A stretch of DNA of 64,000 bases from Mycolicibacterium rhodesiae JS60 (lineage in GTDB: Bacteria; Actinomycetota; Actinomycetes; Mycobacteriales; Mycobacteriaceae), in NCBI GenBank assembly GCA_000230935.2, contig AGIQ01000006.1, forward strand, positions 186,001 to 250,000, given 5' to 3'. A model generated the notes under the pieces. That model did not search any database. It saw only the letters and a program-made list of their open reading frames with translations, and was not told where the DNA came from. Numbering within the stretch: position 1 is the first letter of the stretch; each line of letters begins with the position of its first letter. Position numbers and translations under genes: made by a program. Below are positions 25,037 to 33,522 of this stretch, one piece after another.

Positions 25037-25356
25037 CACGCCGCCTCGCGATCATCGGCAGCCCCACCGGCAACAGCCCGTTTGGCACGGTTCTGCGCGG
25101 CACGTTTACCAGACAACTCGTCCCCGCGCCGCAGCGCGGCCTGAACATACTCAGATCCGAACCAGCAGAACCGGGCGGCCACAAGCGCAACACCGTTGCG
25201 CTCAGCCCAGACCGCCTGATTCACAGTTCCTGTTCTTACAGCACACCACCGACACCGACCACTCGCCGCGCAGCAGCTAGCAGCCCTCTTGGCACTGCGG
25301 GTCGCCGTCGTCGGAATAGTGCTCGCGCGCTCCTTCACAGCCTCGCGGGCAACCAT
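25036..25356 (-). CDS. Cys/Arg-rich small protein coupled to tnpB
   Basis: 106 residues, basic, with CCAASGRCRWC as a possible metal-binding cluster and FCWFGSEYVQAALRRGDEL following. It is not a TnpA or resolvase. Its stop TGA shares bases with the tnpB start, so it is translationally coupled. I do not recognise it; it may be a helper or a fragment of a larger accessory protein. Confidence 0.5.
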   Translation of the reverse strand: MVAREAVKERASTIPTTATRSAKRAASCCAASGRCRWCAVRTGTVNQAVWAERNGVALVAARFCWFGSEYVQAALRRGDELSGKRAAQNRAKRAVAGGAADDREAA

Positions 25357-25398
25357 CGGCCATGTCCCTGGTGCCGGACTAGTCGCAGACTGTGCCGT

Positions 25399-25506
25399 TT
25401 ATCTGTAACCGCTTTTGGGGTGTGTAGGACTGTTACCGACGTGCGTTTGGGCGCTAGGTTTCGTCGTGGGTAACAGTGTTATCTGTAAGGGTGTCACCGA
25501 CGTTGG
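25399..25506. repeat. Imperfect direct repeats at the 5-prime side of the TnpB element
   Basis: TTATCTGTAA occurs at 25399-25408 and 25479-25488, each followed by TGTTACCGACGTG or TGTCACCGACGTT (about 25431 and 25492), plus an imperfect palindrome GGTAACAGTGTTATC. This may be the left end of the element or an operator. The remainder of 25357-25562 holds no gene. Confidence 0.4.
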
Positions 25507-25562
25507 TGCCTGCTCCGGCGATGCTGCGATCGTCCGCTCCGCGTGAATCTGGGCCATGGTAG

Positions 25563-27488
25563 CTAGCGGTTGTCGAGAAGCTTCATCACCCTACGGCTGT
25601 TGTGCATTATGTGGTCACTGACGGGCAGTATCGGTATTCCATAGCTGAGCAAGTACAACTGCAGCGACGCAACACCTTTGGACGCGGCAGTGCGCCATTT
25701 CGCGATCAAGTCCATCATGTTGGGATTCATTCCGCCCTTCGCCCCTATGTCGGCCATCCCTTCGAGCAACTGAATGTCTGACAGCGGAACGATCCCGGGG
25801 GCGTACACCTGCGGCTGAAGATGCTTGAACGCGTTAATGCTTCGGAGATTGATGTCAAACTGAGCCAGCAGTCCGGTGACGACGCCGGCGTCGGGCACGA
25901 TGACGAGCGGGGCGTACATCGTCTTGTTGTCGACCTTTTCGTTTTCCCAGCCGCCGTGCTTCTGGACGAGGTCGATGGTGGAGAGTAGTTGCTTATACTT
26001 GCCGCTGCCGGTGTCCATGAAGATTCTCTCGACGTCGGCGCTGTATTCTTCCCAACTCGCAAGGCCTTGCGCCGCATCCGCTTTCACCGCGTGGTTGGTG
26101 GCGTCGATCACGATGCAATGGTCTTTGCCGAACAGCATCCAGTCACAGACCGACGGCGCTTCGCCCTTCTTCTGCGTCCACGCGGCCTGCATGTCGTCTT
26201 CGTCGACGATCGCTCGCAGATGGGGGCACTTGTCGTGGATGCGATGGAGAATCCCGCTGACGAATTGTTCGAACGCGTCATTCATCGCAGTCTTGAACCG
26301 ATTGCGCAGCGCTCCTGGGAAACTGGCCCACGCTTCGAAGTAGAGCTGTGCACCGCATAGCCGGTCGAGGGCCCATTGATGGCGGATGGCGACGAATGTG
26401 TTGTCATCGACGGCCAAGAAAGGGTACTGCGTGAGGGTGTAGCGCTGATGACTGATTGGCCCAGCGTTGCGATCCTCCTGCAACTTGGCCTTGAAGTCCT
26501 CCAGTCGCGGCGCCATGTCCGCGAAAAGGTAGTCGATCGCGGACTCCGACGCGCCGTCGGCCAGTAGTTCATCGCGGGTGAACCGGACCTGATGGCTCTT
26601 GGTGCTGCGCTTGATGATCCGGCGTCCGAGACGCATGACGTCGAGTAGTTCGACACCGGTGGCGATCTTAAAGGCGTCCGCGGGCGTCGCCCCCAGGCCG
26701 GTCGTCTTCGACCTCGACGCCCACTCCGTGAACCACAAGTCGAAGGAGTTCGAAAGCACGATCTCCAATCTCAGCGGCGCGTTGAAGAGCGCCGACGCGA
26801 TTTCCTCCTGTATGAGCGGCTTGGCGTACTCGTGCATCTCTTCAGCGCCCATCTTCGGCAGCTTGCGCTGAAGCTTCGCGATTTCGGCGGCGGTGGGCAC
26901 GTCGCCTGAGAACTCGGAGTTGAGGTTCTGTTCCGTCGTGATCGACAGCAGCATGTGCGTCAGTATGTTGCGGTCGATGACCGGTGCGGCGTCGGCTGCT
27001 GTGGCGTACTCGATGATCTCGCGCATAAGCTGCGCGGTCGCACGGGGCGAGATGAGCATGTCGTTGTAAATGACGATCCTGTTGAGGGCCTTCTCGCAAA
27101 CGCCCCCGGTGCCGCCGCCAGCGAGGAAATCCCCCTCAACGTCGCGTACGCCCTGAGTTGTCGTGTAGGCCACGTCCCACTGCGCCTGGAGGCGGGCAAC
27201 AGTTTCGAGAGCGTCGTAAAGGTTGATGCTGGCGAGTAGTTCGCGCCGCTCGTCGTCTGTCAGCGGGTTCAATCCAAGCAGTCCGCAGACGATCAGCTGC
27301 GGCTGCGACGTCAAGTAGGACATGGTGTGTGACATCAGGTCATCTGTCACCGGATTTCCGAGCGGCGGCATCGACGGCGGCGGCCGATTTCCGGGCGCAG
27401 CGGGCACCCGGCCCGCGGCGAACAGAGGGTTGGGCTTGGGCGTGCTCTTGCCGCTGCGCGGACCCCGGTAGCGAGACTTACCCGACAT
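25563..27488 (-). CDS. Large conserved hypothetical, possible nuclease-like defence protein
   Basis: About 641 residues from ATG 27488 (AGAGGG nine bases upstream; 27506 is possible). A basic, Pro-rich start (1-55) precedes a long helical region. A beta-rich stretch near 450-475 reads VCDWMLFGKDHCIVIDATNHAVK, shaped like the PD-(D/E)XK core (acidic strand, hairpin, acidic-x-x then Lys), but the usual E/D-x-K is not canonical. No transmembrane segment. It is preceded by a 46-residue protein that overlaps its start. I infer a conflict role only from size and neighbourhood. Confidence 0.55.
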   Translation of the reverse strand: MSGKSRYRGPRSGKSTPKPNPLFAAGRVPAAPGNRPPPSMPPLGNPVTDDLMSHTMSYLTSQPQLIVCGLLGLNPLTDDERRELLASINLYDALETVARLQAQWDVAYTTTQGVRDVEGDFLAGGGTGGVCEKALNRIVIYNDMLISPRATAQLMREIIEYATAADAAPVIDRNILTHMLLSITTEQNLNSEFSGDVPTAAEIAKLQRKLPKMGAEEMHEYAKPLIQEEIASALFNAPLRLEIVLSNSFDLWFTEWASRSKTTGLGATPADAFKIATGVELLDVMRLGRRIIKRSTKSHQVRFTRDELLADGASESAIDYLFADMAPRLEDFKAKLQEDRNAGPISHQRYTLTQYPFLAVDDNTFVAIRHQWALDRLCGAQLYFEAWASFPGALRNRFKTAMNDAFEQFVSGILHRIHDKCPHLRAIVDEDDMQAAWTQKKGEAPSVCDWMLFGKDHCIVIDATNHAVKADAAQGLASWEEYSADVERIFMDTGSGKYKQLLSTIDLVQKHGGWENEKVDNKTMYAPLVIVPDAGVVTGLLAQFDINLRSINAFKHLQPQVYAPGIVPLSDIQLLEGMADIGAKGGMNPNMMDLIAKWRTAASKGVASLQLYLLSYGIPILPVSDHIMHNSRRVMKLLDNR

Positions 27489-27618
27489 GAGCGTCGGCCC
27501 TCTCATCGAGCAACTCGTTGATCTGACAGCTCGACGGTTCGCCGCTCTGTTCGCGGATCGACTGGCGCACGGCGACGAGCAACCTCAACTCGGCGTCGAT
27601 GTCGTCACGAGTGCGCAT
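27478..27618 (-). CDS. Small protein, 46 residues
   Basis: MRTRDDIDAELRLLVAVRQS begins a 46-residue helical protein ending ELLDERADAHVG. Similar short proteins are frequent in mycobacterial genomes and phages, without known function. It overlaps the start of the 641-residue gene by 11 bases, which suggests coupling. The ribosome binding site is weak. Confidence 0.5.
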   Translation of the reverse strand: MRTRDDIDAELRLLVAVRQSIREQSGEPSSCQINELLDERADAHVG

Positions 27619-27716
27619 GTAGTCAAGGCTACGGAAGCGCGCTGACAACCAGCTAGCGAATTTTCGTCGGCAGTTCGAAGAAGTCCAGGCCCGATGGCCG
27701 CGGCGGCCGGATCGAT

Positions 27717-27818
27717 CTAGGCAGAGCCATCTTTCGCGACGACGGATTCTTGGTCCCACTGCGCGCGGACGCCCGCCGCCGCGGCGGCCACGGCGGTGGT
27801 CCCCCGCTCGTCGCTCAC
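27717..27818 (-). CDS. Possible tiny protein, 33 residues
   Basis: GTG at 27818 overlaps the TGA of the upstream gene (GTGA), giving a 33-residue peptide that contains RAQWDQESVVAKDG. A further overlapping 25-residue frame follows. The overlap favours coupling, but length prevents certainty. Confidence 0.3.
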   Translation of the reverse strand: MSDERGTTAVAAAAAGVRAQWDQESVVAKDGSA

Positions 27819-28288
27819 CGGCCTGTCGCCGCGCGCAGCTCGGCGGCGCGCGCTTCGAGGTCTTCTAGCGCCGACTGGTCGGTATTGAGCGCATTCCGAC
27901 GGGCCGCCGCCTCCGATTCGAGCTCGGCGAGTCGGTCCTGTTCTGACTGTGCGCGTCGGGTCTCGACGAAAGCCTTGACTGCGGGCGATTTGTTGGATTG
28001 GCCGATGCGCACGGAGACGGAGAGGTACACCTCGTCGCTGCCGGCGCTGTCGCGGTATGGCGACGGTGATACCAGCGGTGAGAGGTCGCCCCCGTCGTCG
28101 CGGCCCTTTCGCTCCCAGATGGCTCCTGCTCGAAACTCGGCTTGCACGTTGCGGTTGCTCGACAATGCTTCGATCAGAGCGGCGAGCAAGCTCTCGGCTT
28201 CTACGGGGTCGGTGATCACGGGGATCTGGTCGCGGATGAGATCGCCCAGGATGCCTTTGCGATCGGGGCTGATGATGTCGCGGTCCAT
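27815..28288 (-). CDS. Hypothetical with C-terminal coiled coil
   Basis: About 157 residues from ATG 28288 (GGAAAGG upstream). The N-terminal two-thirds is mixed and acidic; the C-terminus is a heptad-rich coiled coil (EQDRLAELESEAAARRNALN), suggesting oligomerisation. No known domain. It lies 43 bases after the DUF2510 gene on the same strand and is likely cotranscribed with it and with the small ORFs downstream. Confidence 0.55.
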   Translation of the reverse strand: MDRDIISPDRKGILGDLIRDQIPVITDPVEAESLLAALIEALSSNRNVQAEFRAGAIWERKGRDDGGDLSPLVSPSPYRDSAGSDEVYLSVSVRIGQSNKSPAVKAFVETRRAQSEQDRLAELESEAAARRNALNTDQSALEDLEARAAELRAATGR

Positions 28289-28331
28289 GATGTGCCTTTC
28301 CGCTGGGTATTCAACCAATTGTTCACGCTAG

Positions 28332-28742
28332 TTAAGCGGCGTGGTGGGTGGTGCCGGGATCGTCGTCGGCGTCGGATGGTGGGTAGTGGCCGTAAATGCC
28401 GCGGTCGTCGCCGTCGATGAGGAGTGCGTTCTGCTCGTCGGCGTCGGCGGCCAGGCGGGCGCGGCGGCGGCGTTCCCAGCGGACGGCCCAGGCGGTGGCG
28501 GCGGTGATGGCGAGGGTGGGGGCCAGCCACTCCCATTGCCACACCATGCAGGCGATCCAGAAGACGATGAGGGTGGTCCAGCCGGGGTGGCGTTGGAACC
28601 AGTCCTTGGCCGGCGGGGACGCGACGGGTACGAGGATGACGTTGGGTGCGGCGATGGCGTCGGTCCATTGGTCGCCGTCCCAGAAGCGTTGTTGGGGGGC
28701 GCCTGTGGGATCGGGGTACCAGCCGGCTTCTGGAGTGTCCAT
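28332..28742 (-). CDS. DUF2510 membrane protein
   Basis: 136 residues. It begins with the DUF2510 motif AGWYPDPTGAPQQRFWDG, common at the N-terminus of actinobacterial membrane proteins, followed by two hydrophobic segments (about 60-95) and an Arg-rich then acidic tail. AAGGAGG precedes the ATG at 28742 with ideal spacing; other frames here are open only because of GC skew. It diverges from the gene at 28893. Confidence 0.8.
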   Translation of the reverse strand: MDTPEAGWYPDPTGAPQQRFWDGDQWTDAIAAPNVILVPVASPPAKDWFQRHPGWTTLIVFWIACMVWQWEWLAPTLAITAATAWAVRWERRRRARLAADADEQNALLIDGDDRGIYGHYPPSDADDDPGTTHHAA

Positions 28743-28813
28743 GGCGTCGCCTCCTTGCTGTGGCGTCGTCGTCGTCGTCGTGTTTGTCGATCGCATGAAC
28801 CCACCGTAGCACT

Positions 28814-28843
28814 CTTTACTGTTTCATGTATAGTTCTTTACGT
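28814..28843. promoter_or_regulatory. Divergent promoter region with CTTTAC repeats
   Basis: CTTTAC occurs at 28814 and 28836. The 17-mer at 28827-28843 (TGTATAGTTCTTTACGT) is 14 of 17 identical to one before the glycohydrolase gene at 43293, which suggests a shared regulator or promoter class. Confidence 0.4.
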
Positions 28844-28892
28844 GAGGCGTTGCGCGCACCCCGCGCGACGACGACGGCCGAAGGAGCCCACG

Positions 28893-29600
28893 ATGGCGTT
28901 CACCAAGGAGCAAGCGAAGGCCAGCGATCGACGCCTGGCCGAACTGACCACCGCCTACTGGGCGGCCACTGACCGGCTGACCGACGCCGTGGACGCACTG
29001 CATCGCGCGGCGGGCGAGCGGGCGCGCACAGGAGCGCGCAGGTGGACGCTGACCGAGACGCAGGCCCGTGAGCAGGCCCAACGGATCACCGCCGACGACG
29101 ATCAGCCGCAGTGGGTTCGTGACCGCGCCGCCGCCGCGCCCGGGCGAGTCGACGAGGCGCGCAGCGCGCGCGATGCCGCCGACGATGCGGTGCGCGCGCA
29201 CGAGGTGCAGTGGCGCGACAACGGTCGGTGGTCGCGCTTCTTCGTGGTGCAGGGCGGGCACATCCATCAGTCGCCCGCGTGTCACTCGTTGCGGCCGACG
29301 ACTCGGTTGGGGTGGCTGCCGGAGTTGTCGGGTGAGTCGGAGGCCGATGCGGTGGCCGCGCACGGCCCGACGCTGTGCACGCATTGCTTCGCGTCGGCTC
29401 CGGTGGAGTGGACGACGCAGCATCAGGTGATCGATCCGCTGGCCTGCTTGGGGAAGTCGGTCGTGTCGGGCTCGTTTCGGCCGCGGATGCACGGTGGAAT
29501 TGGCGTGTGTGGTGAGTGTGGTCAGTTGGTGACGGTGACCAGTACTGGCAAGGTCCGCAAGCACAAGAAGCAGCAGGAGGATGGGGCGGTGGCGTCGTGA
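28893..29600 (+). CDS. Hypothetical Cys/His-containing protein
   Basis: 235 residues from ATG 28893 with AAGGAG upstream. The N-terminal half is helical. The C-terminal half has a Cys/His series (HQSPACHSL, LCTHCF, GVCGECGQL) that could bind zinc. Such proteins occur on actinobacterial plasmids and phages. It overlaps the next gene by four bases (GTGA). Confidence 0.6.
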   Translation: MAFTKEQAKASDRRLAELTTAYWAATDRLTDAVDALHRAAGERARTGARRWTLTETQAREQAQRITADDDQPQWVRDRAAAAPGRVDEARSARDAADDAVRAHEVQWRDNGRWSRFFVVQGGHIHQSPACHSLRPTTRLGWLPELSGESEADAVAAHGPTLCTHCFASAPVEWTTQHQVIDPLACLGKSVVSGSFRPRMHGGIGVCGECGQLVTVTSTGKVRKHKKQQEDGAVAS

Positions 29601-29968
29601 GGGTGGAGGTGAGGACGCCGGCGGAGATGGTCGCGCTCTACGACTTGCCGGGTGTTGCGTCGACGGCCACTGACGGAGAGGTCTTGGCTGCGGTCGCGGA
29701 GGCGAGCCCGGTGCGGGAGGCCGAGGTCGTGGTCGTCGGTGCCCCGTACGTGTTCGCGCGGGGCCTGGATGAGTTGGCGGCGCAGGGCAAGCGGCTGCAG
29801 CAGGCCGAGGATCGGCTGGGCGGGGAGAAGGATGCGGCCAAGCAGCTGGCGCGGCAGTTCTTCGACGACGGGATGCCCAAGCAGACGATCGCCACGACGT
29901 TGGGGGTCACGCGGCCGACGCTGGACTCGTGGCTCGGCGACGGCGCGCGTCGACGCAGAGGCGGGTGA
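29597..29968 (+). CDS. Small HTH protein
   Basis: 123 residues, starting at a GTG that overlaps the upstream stop. The C-terminus is a helix-turn-helix (DGMPKQTIATTLGVTRPTLDSWL), as in transposase or resolvase-type adaptors. The N-terminal domain is unknown. It is probably a regulator or DNA-binding partner of the upstream zinc-ligand protein. Confidence 0.6.
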   Translation: MRVEVRTPAEMVALYDLPGVASTATDGEVLAAVAEASPVREAEVVVVGAPYVFARGLDELAAQGKRLQQAEDRLGGEKDAAKQLARQFFDDGMPKQTIATTLGVTRPTLDSWLGDGARRRRGG

Positions 29969-30040
29969 TCGCGGTGGTCTTGGCGGTATTGGAGCCGTCG
30001 GCGACGCGCCGGCGCCCCCCATCGGCAGCCGCACGCAGTG

Positions 30041-30065
30041 TGACCAGCCGTTATGACACGTCCCC
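30041..30065 (-). repeat. 25-nt border motif, copy 9
   Basis: Minus strand reads GGGGACGTGTCATA, six bases, GGTCA. It ends 19 bases before the AbiEi start codon. Confidence 0.75.
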
Positions 30066-30084
30066 AAATTGCTACTATCGCTGC

Positions 30085-30759
30085 ATGGCCCAGGCCGAGG
30101 TGTGGCGCCGGCTGACCGACCTGGCGGCCAACCAGTTCGGGTTGTTCACCGCCGCTCAGGCTCGACTTCACGGTGTCCCCCGCTACGAGTTGGCGCGCCG
30201 AACGGCTGCCGGCGAACTCGTCCGCGTCCACCACGGGGTGTACGGATTCACCGAGGACGCCGCCGACATGCACCGCTTCGAAAGCTGGGCAGCGCAGTGG
30301 CTGGCACTGCGGCCCGAAGCCGACGTCGACGCACGCCGCGCGGATCCGGACTGCATCATCAGCCACGACAGCGCCGCTGTCATCCGCGATCTGGGCACCG
30401 TCGTCGCTCGAGGCTTGTTCTTGAGCGGGCCGCGGCGCATCAACACCCGGTCGGCCACCGTGCACACCTACCGGCGCGACATCGGGCCCTACGGAACCGA
30501 CTGGGACATTGTCGAAGGCCTGCCGGTGGCCACCGCGGCCCTGATCATCGCCGACCTTGCGCGTGAACACCTCGACGGTGCGCACCAGGGTGGCGTCATC
30601 GTCGACGCGGTCGATGCCGGCGTGGTGACGGTGGATGAGGTGGCTGCGCGGTTGGATCCGTTCGCCGGCGAGTGGGGTGAGCTCGACGGGTTGGCGTTGG
30701 CGCGGCGGTTCGCCGCCGCCGCCGGCCGTCCGCTTCAGCACCTGCCGGTCGGCGGGTAG
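30085..30759 (+). CDS. AbiEi-like antitoxin (type IV TA)
   Basis: 224 residues. N-terminal winged helix (FGLFTAAQARLHGVPRYELARRTAAGEL) followed by the AbiEi antitoxin domain (RVHHGVYGF; CIISHDSAAVIRDLG). Known AbiEi proteins repress the operon and counter the nucleotidyltransferase toxin. The toxin gene begins directly after this stop codon. It starts at ATG 30085; the longer frame from 29929 crosses the border motif. Confidence 0.85.
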   Translation: MAQAEVWRRLTDLAANQFGLFTAAQARLHGVPRYELARRTAAGELVRVHHGVYGFTEDAADMHRFESWAAQWLALRPEADVDARRADPDCIISHDSAAVIRDLGTVVARGLFLSGPRRINTRSATVHTYRRDIGPYGTDWDIVEGLPVATAALIIADLAREHLDGAHQGGVIVDAVDAGVVTVDEVAARLDPFAGEWGELDGLALARRFAAAAGRPLQHLPVGG

Positions 30760-31779
30760 ATGTGCAAGGCCAGCGACGAGCCCGGTGGTCCGAAGCGGTG
30801 TTCGGCCGACGCCCGGGCGCGTGCACAGCAGTCGCATGACCAGGTCGAGGAACTCGAGCGGCGGGCCCGCGCGATCAGCGCGCAGCTCGACGCGGGCCGC
30901 ACCTACGGCTCCGAGCAAGCGTTCCGCGCGGCGCTGAACACCCGCATCCGCGCCATCGCGAAGGACACCGGGGCCGACGGTGTGGAGATCGCGCGTCGTT
31001 TCGCATTGCAGCAGTTCATCTCTCGGCTGTTCGACCGCCATCCGTCGGCGTTCGTGGTGACGGGTGGGACGGCCCTGCAGTTCCGGACCGAGGAGGCGCG
31101 CACGACTGCCGACCTCGACCTGGCGGCCACGGCAATGGTGGACGATCTGTCTGCGGCGCTGAATGCGGCCGGTCAGCGGCGCGGCGGTGAGCACGGCGAC
31201 TTCGAGGTGTCGGTGACAGCCACCAGCCCTGGATCGTTCACCGGCCGAATTCTGTACCGGCTCAACGGCGCGCGATTCGCCGTGGCCAAGCTCGACGTCG
31301 TCGTCGGCCGGGAGTTCCCGTTCGACCCCGATGTGGTGGTGCCGGCGCCGATCGTTGCGATCGACGACGTCCTGCCGATGCCGCGCGTCCGGGCCTACGC
31401 GGTGGCCTCGCATGTGGCCGACAAGGTGGCTGCGATGTACGAAACCCACGGCAGCGCAGGGACGTCGCCGTCGACGCGGTCACACGACCTGGCCGACATC
31501 GTGATCTTGTCGCGGTGCGCGGTCGTCGACGCCGGCGAGTTGCGCGCGGCGGTGCGCGGCCAGGAAGCGCGCCGCGGCGTCACGGTCCCCACTCCCCTGG
31601 TGCTGCCGAGCTCGGAGTGGCGGCGTAGCTACCCGGCGCGGGTGGCTGCCGGCGGGGCGCCGGAGGAGTTGCGTGATGTCGACGAGGCGCTCGTCGCGGC
31701 AGACCGGTTCGTCGGTGCGGTGCTCGACGGTCGGGTTGAGTCGGGGACCTGGGATCCGCACCAACGCGCCTGGATTTGA
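30760..31779 (+). CDS. AbiEii-like nucleotidyltransferase toxin with N-terminal Cys tag
   Basis: 339 residues. The first 19 residues (MC, GGPKRCSADAR) match the tag on the ADP-ribosyltransferase and the ArdC protein, and a short coiled coil follows (DQVEELERRA). The rest is an AbiEii domain: VVTGGTALQFR, RTTADLDLAA (nucleotidyltransferase Asp pair), AKLDVVVGREF and the HVADKVAAMYE/THGS-RSHDLADI region. Such toxins add nucleotides to tRNA and stop growth. The tag is not part of usual AbiEii proteins. Confidence 0.85.
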   Translation: MCKASDEPGGPKRCSADARARAQQSHDQVEELERRARAISAQLDAGRTYGSEQAFRAALNTRIRAIAKDTGADGVEIARRFALQQFISRLFDRHPSAFVVTGGTALQFRTEEARTTADLDLAATAMVDDLSAALNAAGQRRGGEHGDFEVSVTATSPGSFTGRILYRLNGARFAVAKLDVVVGREFPFDPDVVVPAPIVAIDDVLPMPRVRAYAVASHVADKVAAMYETHGSAGTSPSTRSHDLADIVILSRCAVVDAGELRAAVRGQEARRGVTVPTPLVLPSSEWRRSYPARVAAGGAPEELRDVDEALVAADRFVGAVLDGRVESGTWDPHQRAWI

Positions 31780-31790
31780 AAGCCGTGCCG

Positions 31791-31815
31791 GGACTTGCGG
31801 TGTCGTCACGTCCCG
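31791..31815 (-). repeat. 25-nt border motif, copy 10 (divergent)
   Basis: Minus strand reads CGGGACGTGACGAC, six bases (ACCGCA), AGTCC. It lies between the convergent AbiEii gene and a minus-strand gene. Confidence 0.55.
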
Positions 31816-31821
31816 GCTGGC

Positions 31822-32289
31822 TTAGTCACAGGTCATCGACGGGAAGTGCTGTCGAGATGATGCGTTGATGAATCGCTGGGTGATTGTGGGCTGCCGCCCG
31901 TTGACGTGAGAGCTCCGGGCGAACTTCTGCTCGACCACGGATTTCGTTGTCTGGTAGGCACCTTCAAGTTCGAAGGTCGGTGTGAACACGATGACGAGCA
32001 GGGTGTCGTACTTGTCGCCGCGGATGGCGCTGATCTTCGTGCGCCTACTGGAAGTGCGCCACAGGCCCTTGATCTGGACGTACTCGCCGTCCGGGGTGAG
32101 GACGTCCCAGCCCTTCTCGGAGAAGCCTGCGCGTGTACCGCCGAGGTGCTCGTGGCCGATGGCTTCGGCGAGGTCTCCGATCACGTTGTTGGTGCGCAGA
32201 ATGTTTCGCCGCTTCAGCTCGGTTGCGGTCGCCGCCCAGAGATTGATGACGTCGTAGGTGCTGAGTTGCCGCAGGTCGGTAGCCACCAC
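31822..32289 (-). CDS. PD-(D/E)XK-like protein (DUF6998-like)
   Basis: 155 residues. GDLAEAIGHEHLGG (acidic helix), then GWDVLTPDGEYVQIKGLWR (Asp, then Q-x-K in the beta-hairpin) fit the restriction-endonuclease-like core seen in small defence-associated nucleases. It begins at GTG 32289. The partner, if any, is unclear. Confidence 0.65.
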   Translation of the reverse strand: MVATDLRQLSTYDVINLWAATATELKRRNILRTNNVIGDLAEAIGHEHLGGTRAGFSEKGWDVLTPDGEYVQIKGLWRTSSRRTKISAIRGDKYDTLLVIVFTPTFELEGAYQTTKSVVEQKFARSSHVNGRQPTITQRFINASSRQHFPSMTCD

Positions 32290-32402
32290 CGCATGGTAGG
32301 TGGGGCTATTCGTATCCGACGATCATTCCGCCGGGATGCAAGCCGTACCGCATCCCGTTTGTCGGATCTCGTTGGCCGATCTTCACTACCTGGATCAGTG
32401 GA

Positions 32403-32675
32403 TCAGGTGGTCCCGTCTGGGTAGTCCACTTCCAAGGCGCCGTCGAACAGCTGGAGAACGTACTCGGCAACGGCCTGTACGGCATTGTCGGTGGCGTCTT
32501 CCTTCGCGTCGGTCAAGGCGTCTTGCGCATCATTGATCGGCCCCGCCAGCACCTGGTTGGAGGCCACGTCGAACTGGACACCGAACTTCCTCGACCGGTC
32601 CGTCACCATCTGCTCGAACCTCTTCCTTGCTCGCTCCAGTGGCTCAGCGTTGGCCGATCTGGTTGGCCCTCGCAC
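32403..32675 (-). CDS. Hypothetical protein, 90 residues
   Basis: Helical and acidic, no recognised domain. The start may be at 32675 or at the internal ATG 32609. Codon use is normal, and the reading frame is not explained by another gene. Confidence 0.4.
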   Translation of the reverse strand: MRGPTRSANAEPLERARKRFEQMVTDRSRKFGVQFDVASNQVLAGPINDAQDALTDAKEDATDNAVQAVAEYVLQLFDGALEVDYPDGTT

Positions 32676-32759
32676 TCAAGTATGTCGCCAATGATGGTGA
32701 GGTTCGGCCGGACCGCCCGTGCGAACGCCCGTGCAACCAATTGCCATGACGAGGCTCAG

Positions 32760-33224
32760 CTAGCCGGGCATCGAGCAGGCGGTACATATGCCGGTGTTGT
32801 CGTCGTAGGTGGCTTGCCAGGCGCATGTGCCGGTAATGGTCTCGCAGGCTGTGTGCTCGGTGCACCCGCACTGCCGACACACGCGCGGGTAGGCCCATTC
32901 GATGCGCGTGACCTCGGTGTCGGCGGATACCGCGCGATGGGTCGAGCGGAAGAAGTCGACGAACTCGAGGGGAGTCATATCGGGGAATCCTTCTGCGATC
33001 ACATCGTCGGCCGTGATCGAGTCCAGGCGCTCGCGGCGCACTGAGACGATGTCGACGGTGACGATCCGCTCAAGTGGTTCGCCGGGACGCCGGCCACGGA
33101 CCTTTGGGCACAGAGTCACCTGATCGCCGATCCTGAGCCTCTGCCAGCCCGTGCGCCTGGTCACCGTCTTGTGTCGACGTCGCACCTGCTCGGTCGTCAA
33201 TGCCACACTCATCAACCTCGGCAT
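32760..33224 (-). CDS. ASCH-domain-like protein with zinc-binding tail
   Basis: 154 residues. The N-terminal ASCH-like fold (KTVTRRTGWQRLRIGDQVTLCP, VRRERLDSITADDVIAEGF) is typical of phage and plasmid RNA- or nucleotide-binding proteins. The C-terminus carries a four-Cys cluster (CRQCGCTEHTAC, CTACSMPG). AAGGAG precedes ATG 33224. It is last in a five-gene overlapping operon that resembles a prophage gene run. Confidence 0.7.
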   Translation of the reverse strand: MPRLMSVALTTEQVRRRHKTVTRRTGWQRLRIGDQVTLCPKVRGRRPGEPLERIVTVDIVSVRRERLDSITADDVIAEGFPDMTPLEFVDFFRSTHRAVSADTEVTRIEWAYPRVCRQCGCTEHTACETITGTCAWQATYDDNTGICTACSMPG

Positions 33225-33520
33225 CCGCCAGTCTCCTTGTGCGAGTTATGTTCTAGCCGGGCGTTGAACGCCTCAGCGGTCTGATCGACGCCGTTGAGCC
33301 GCCAGTAGACTGCGGCGCCCGGCGAACCGGCGGTGCGTGTGACCACCCCGACCCGTGCGAGAGAGCGCAGCTGCGGCAGAACGTAGGCATGGTGTTCGAA
33401 ATTGTTGAACCCGGCCAGGCGACAAAGCTCCGGGGTTGAAATGGACACTCCATTGGCCCCGTGGAGGGCTGCAAGCAGGCGTTTCCGGAGGGCAATCGTT
33501 GCAGGTTTCACGGCGGCCAT
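33212..33520 (-). CDS. Winged-helix DNA-binding protein
   Basis: 102 residues with a MarR/ArsR-like winged helix: STPELCRLAGFNNFEHHAYVL as HTH and RVGVVTRT...AAVYWRLN as wing. It overlaps the ASCH gene start and follows the next gene by two bases. Probable local regulator. Confidence 0.6.
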   Translation of the reverse strand: MAAVKPATIALRKRLLAALHGANGVSISTPELCRLAGFNNFEHHAYVLPQLRSLARVGVVTRTAGSPGAAVYWRLNGVDQTAEAFNARLEHNSHKETGGCRG

Positions 33521-33522
33521 GA

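Noticed and set aside
28341..28892. 5-prime extension of the gene at 28893
   Set aside because: It is Gly/Ala/Val shadow of the DUF2510 gene; AAGGAG at 28893 gives the real start.
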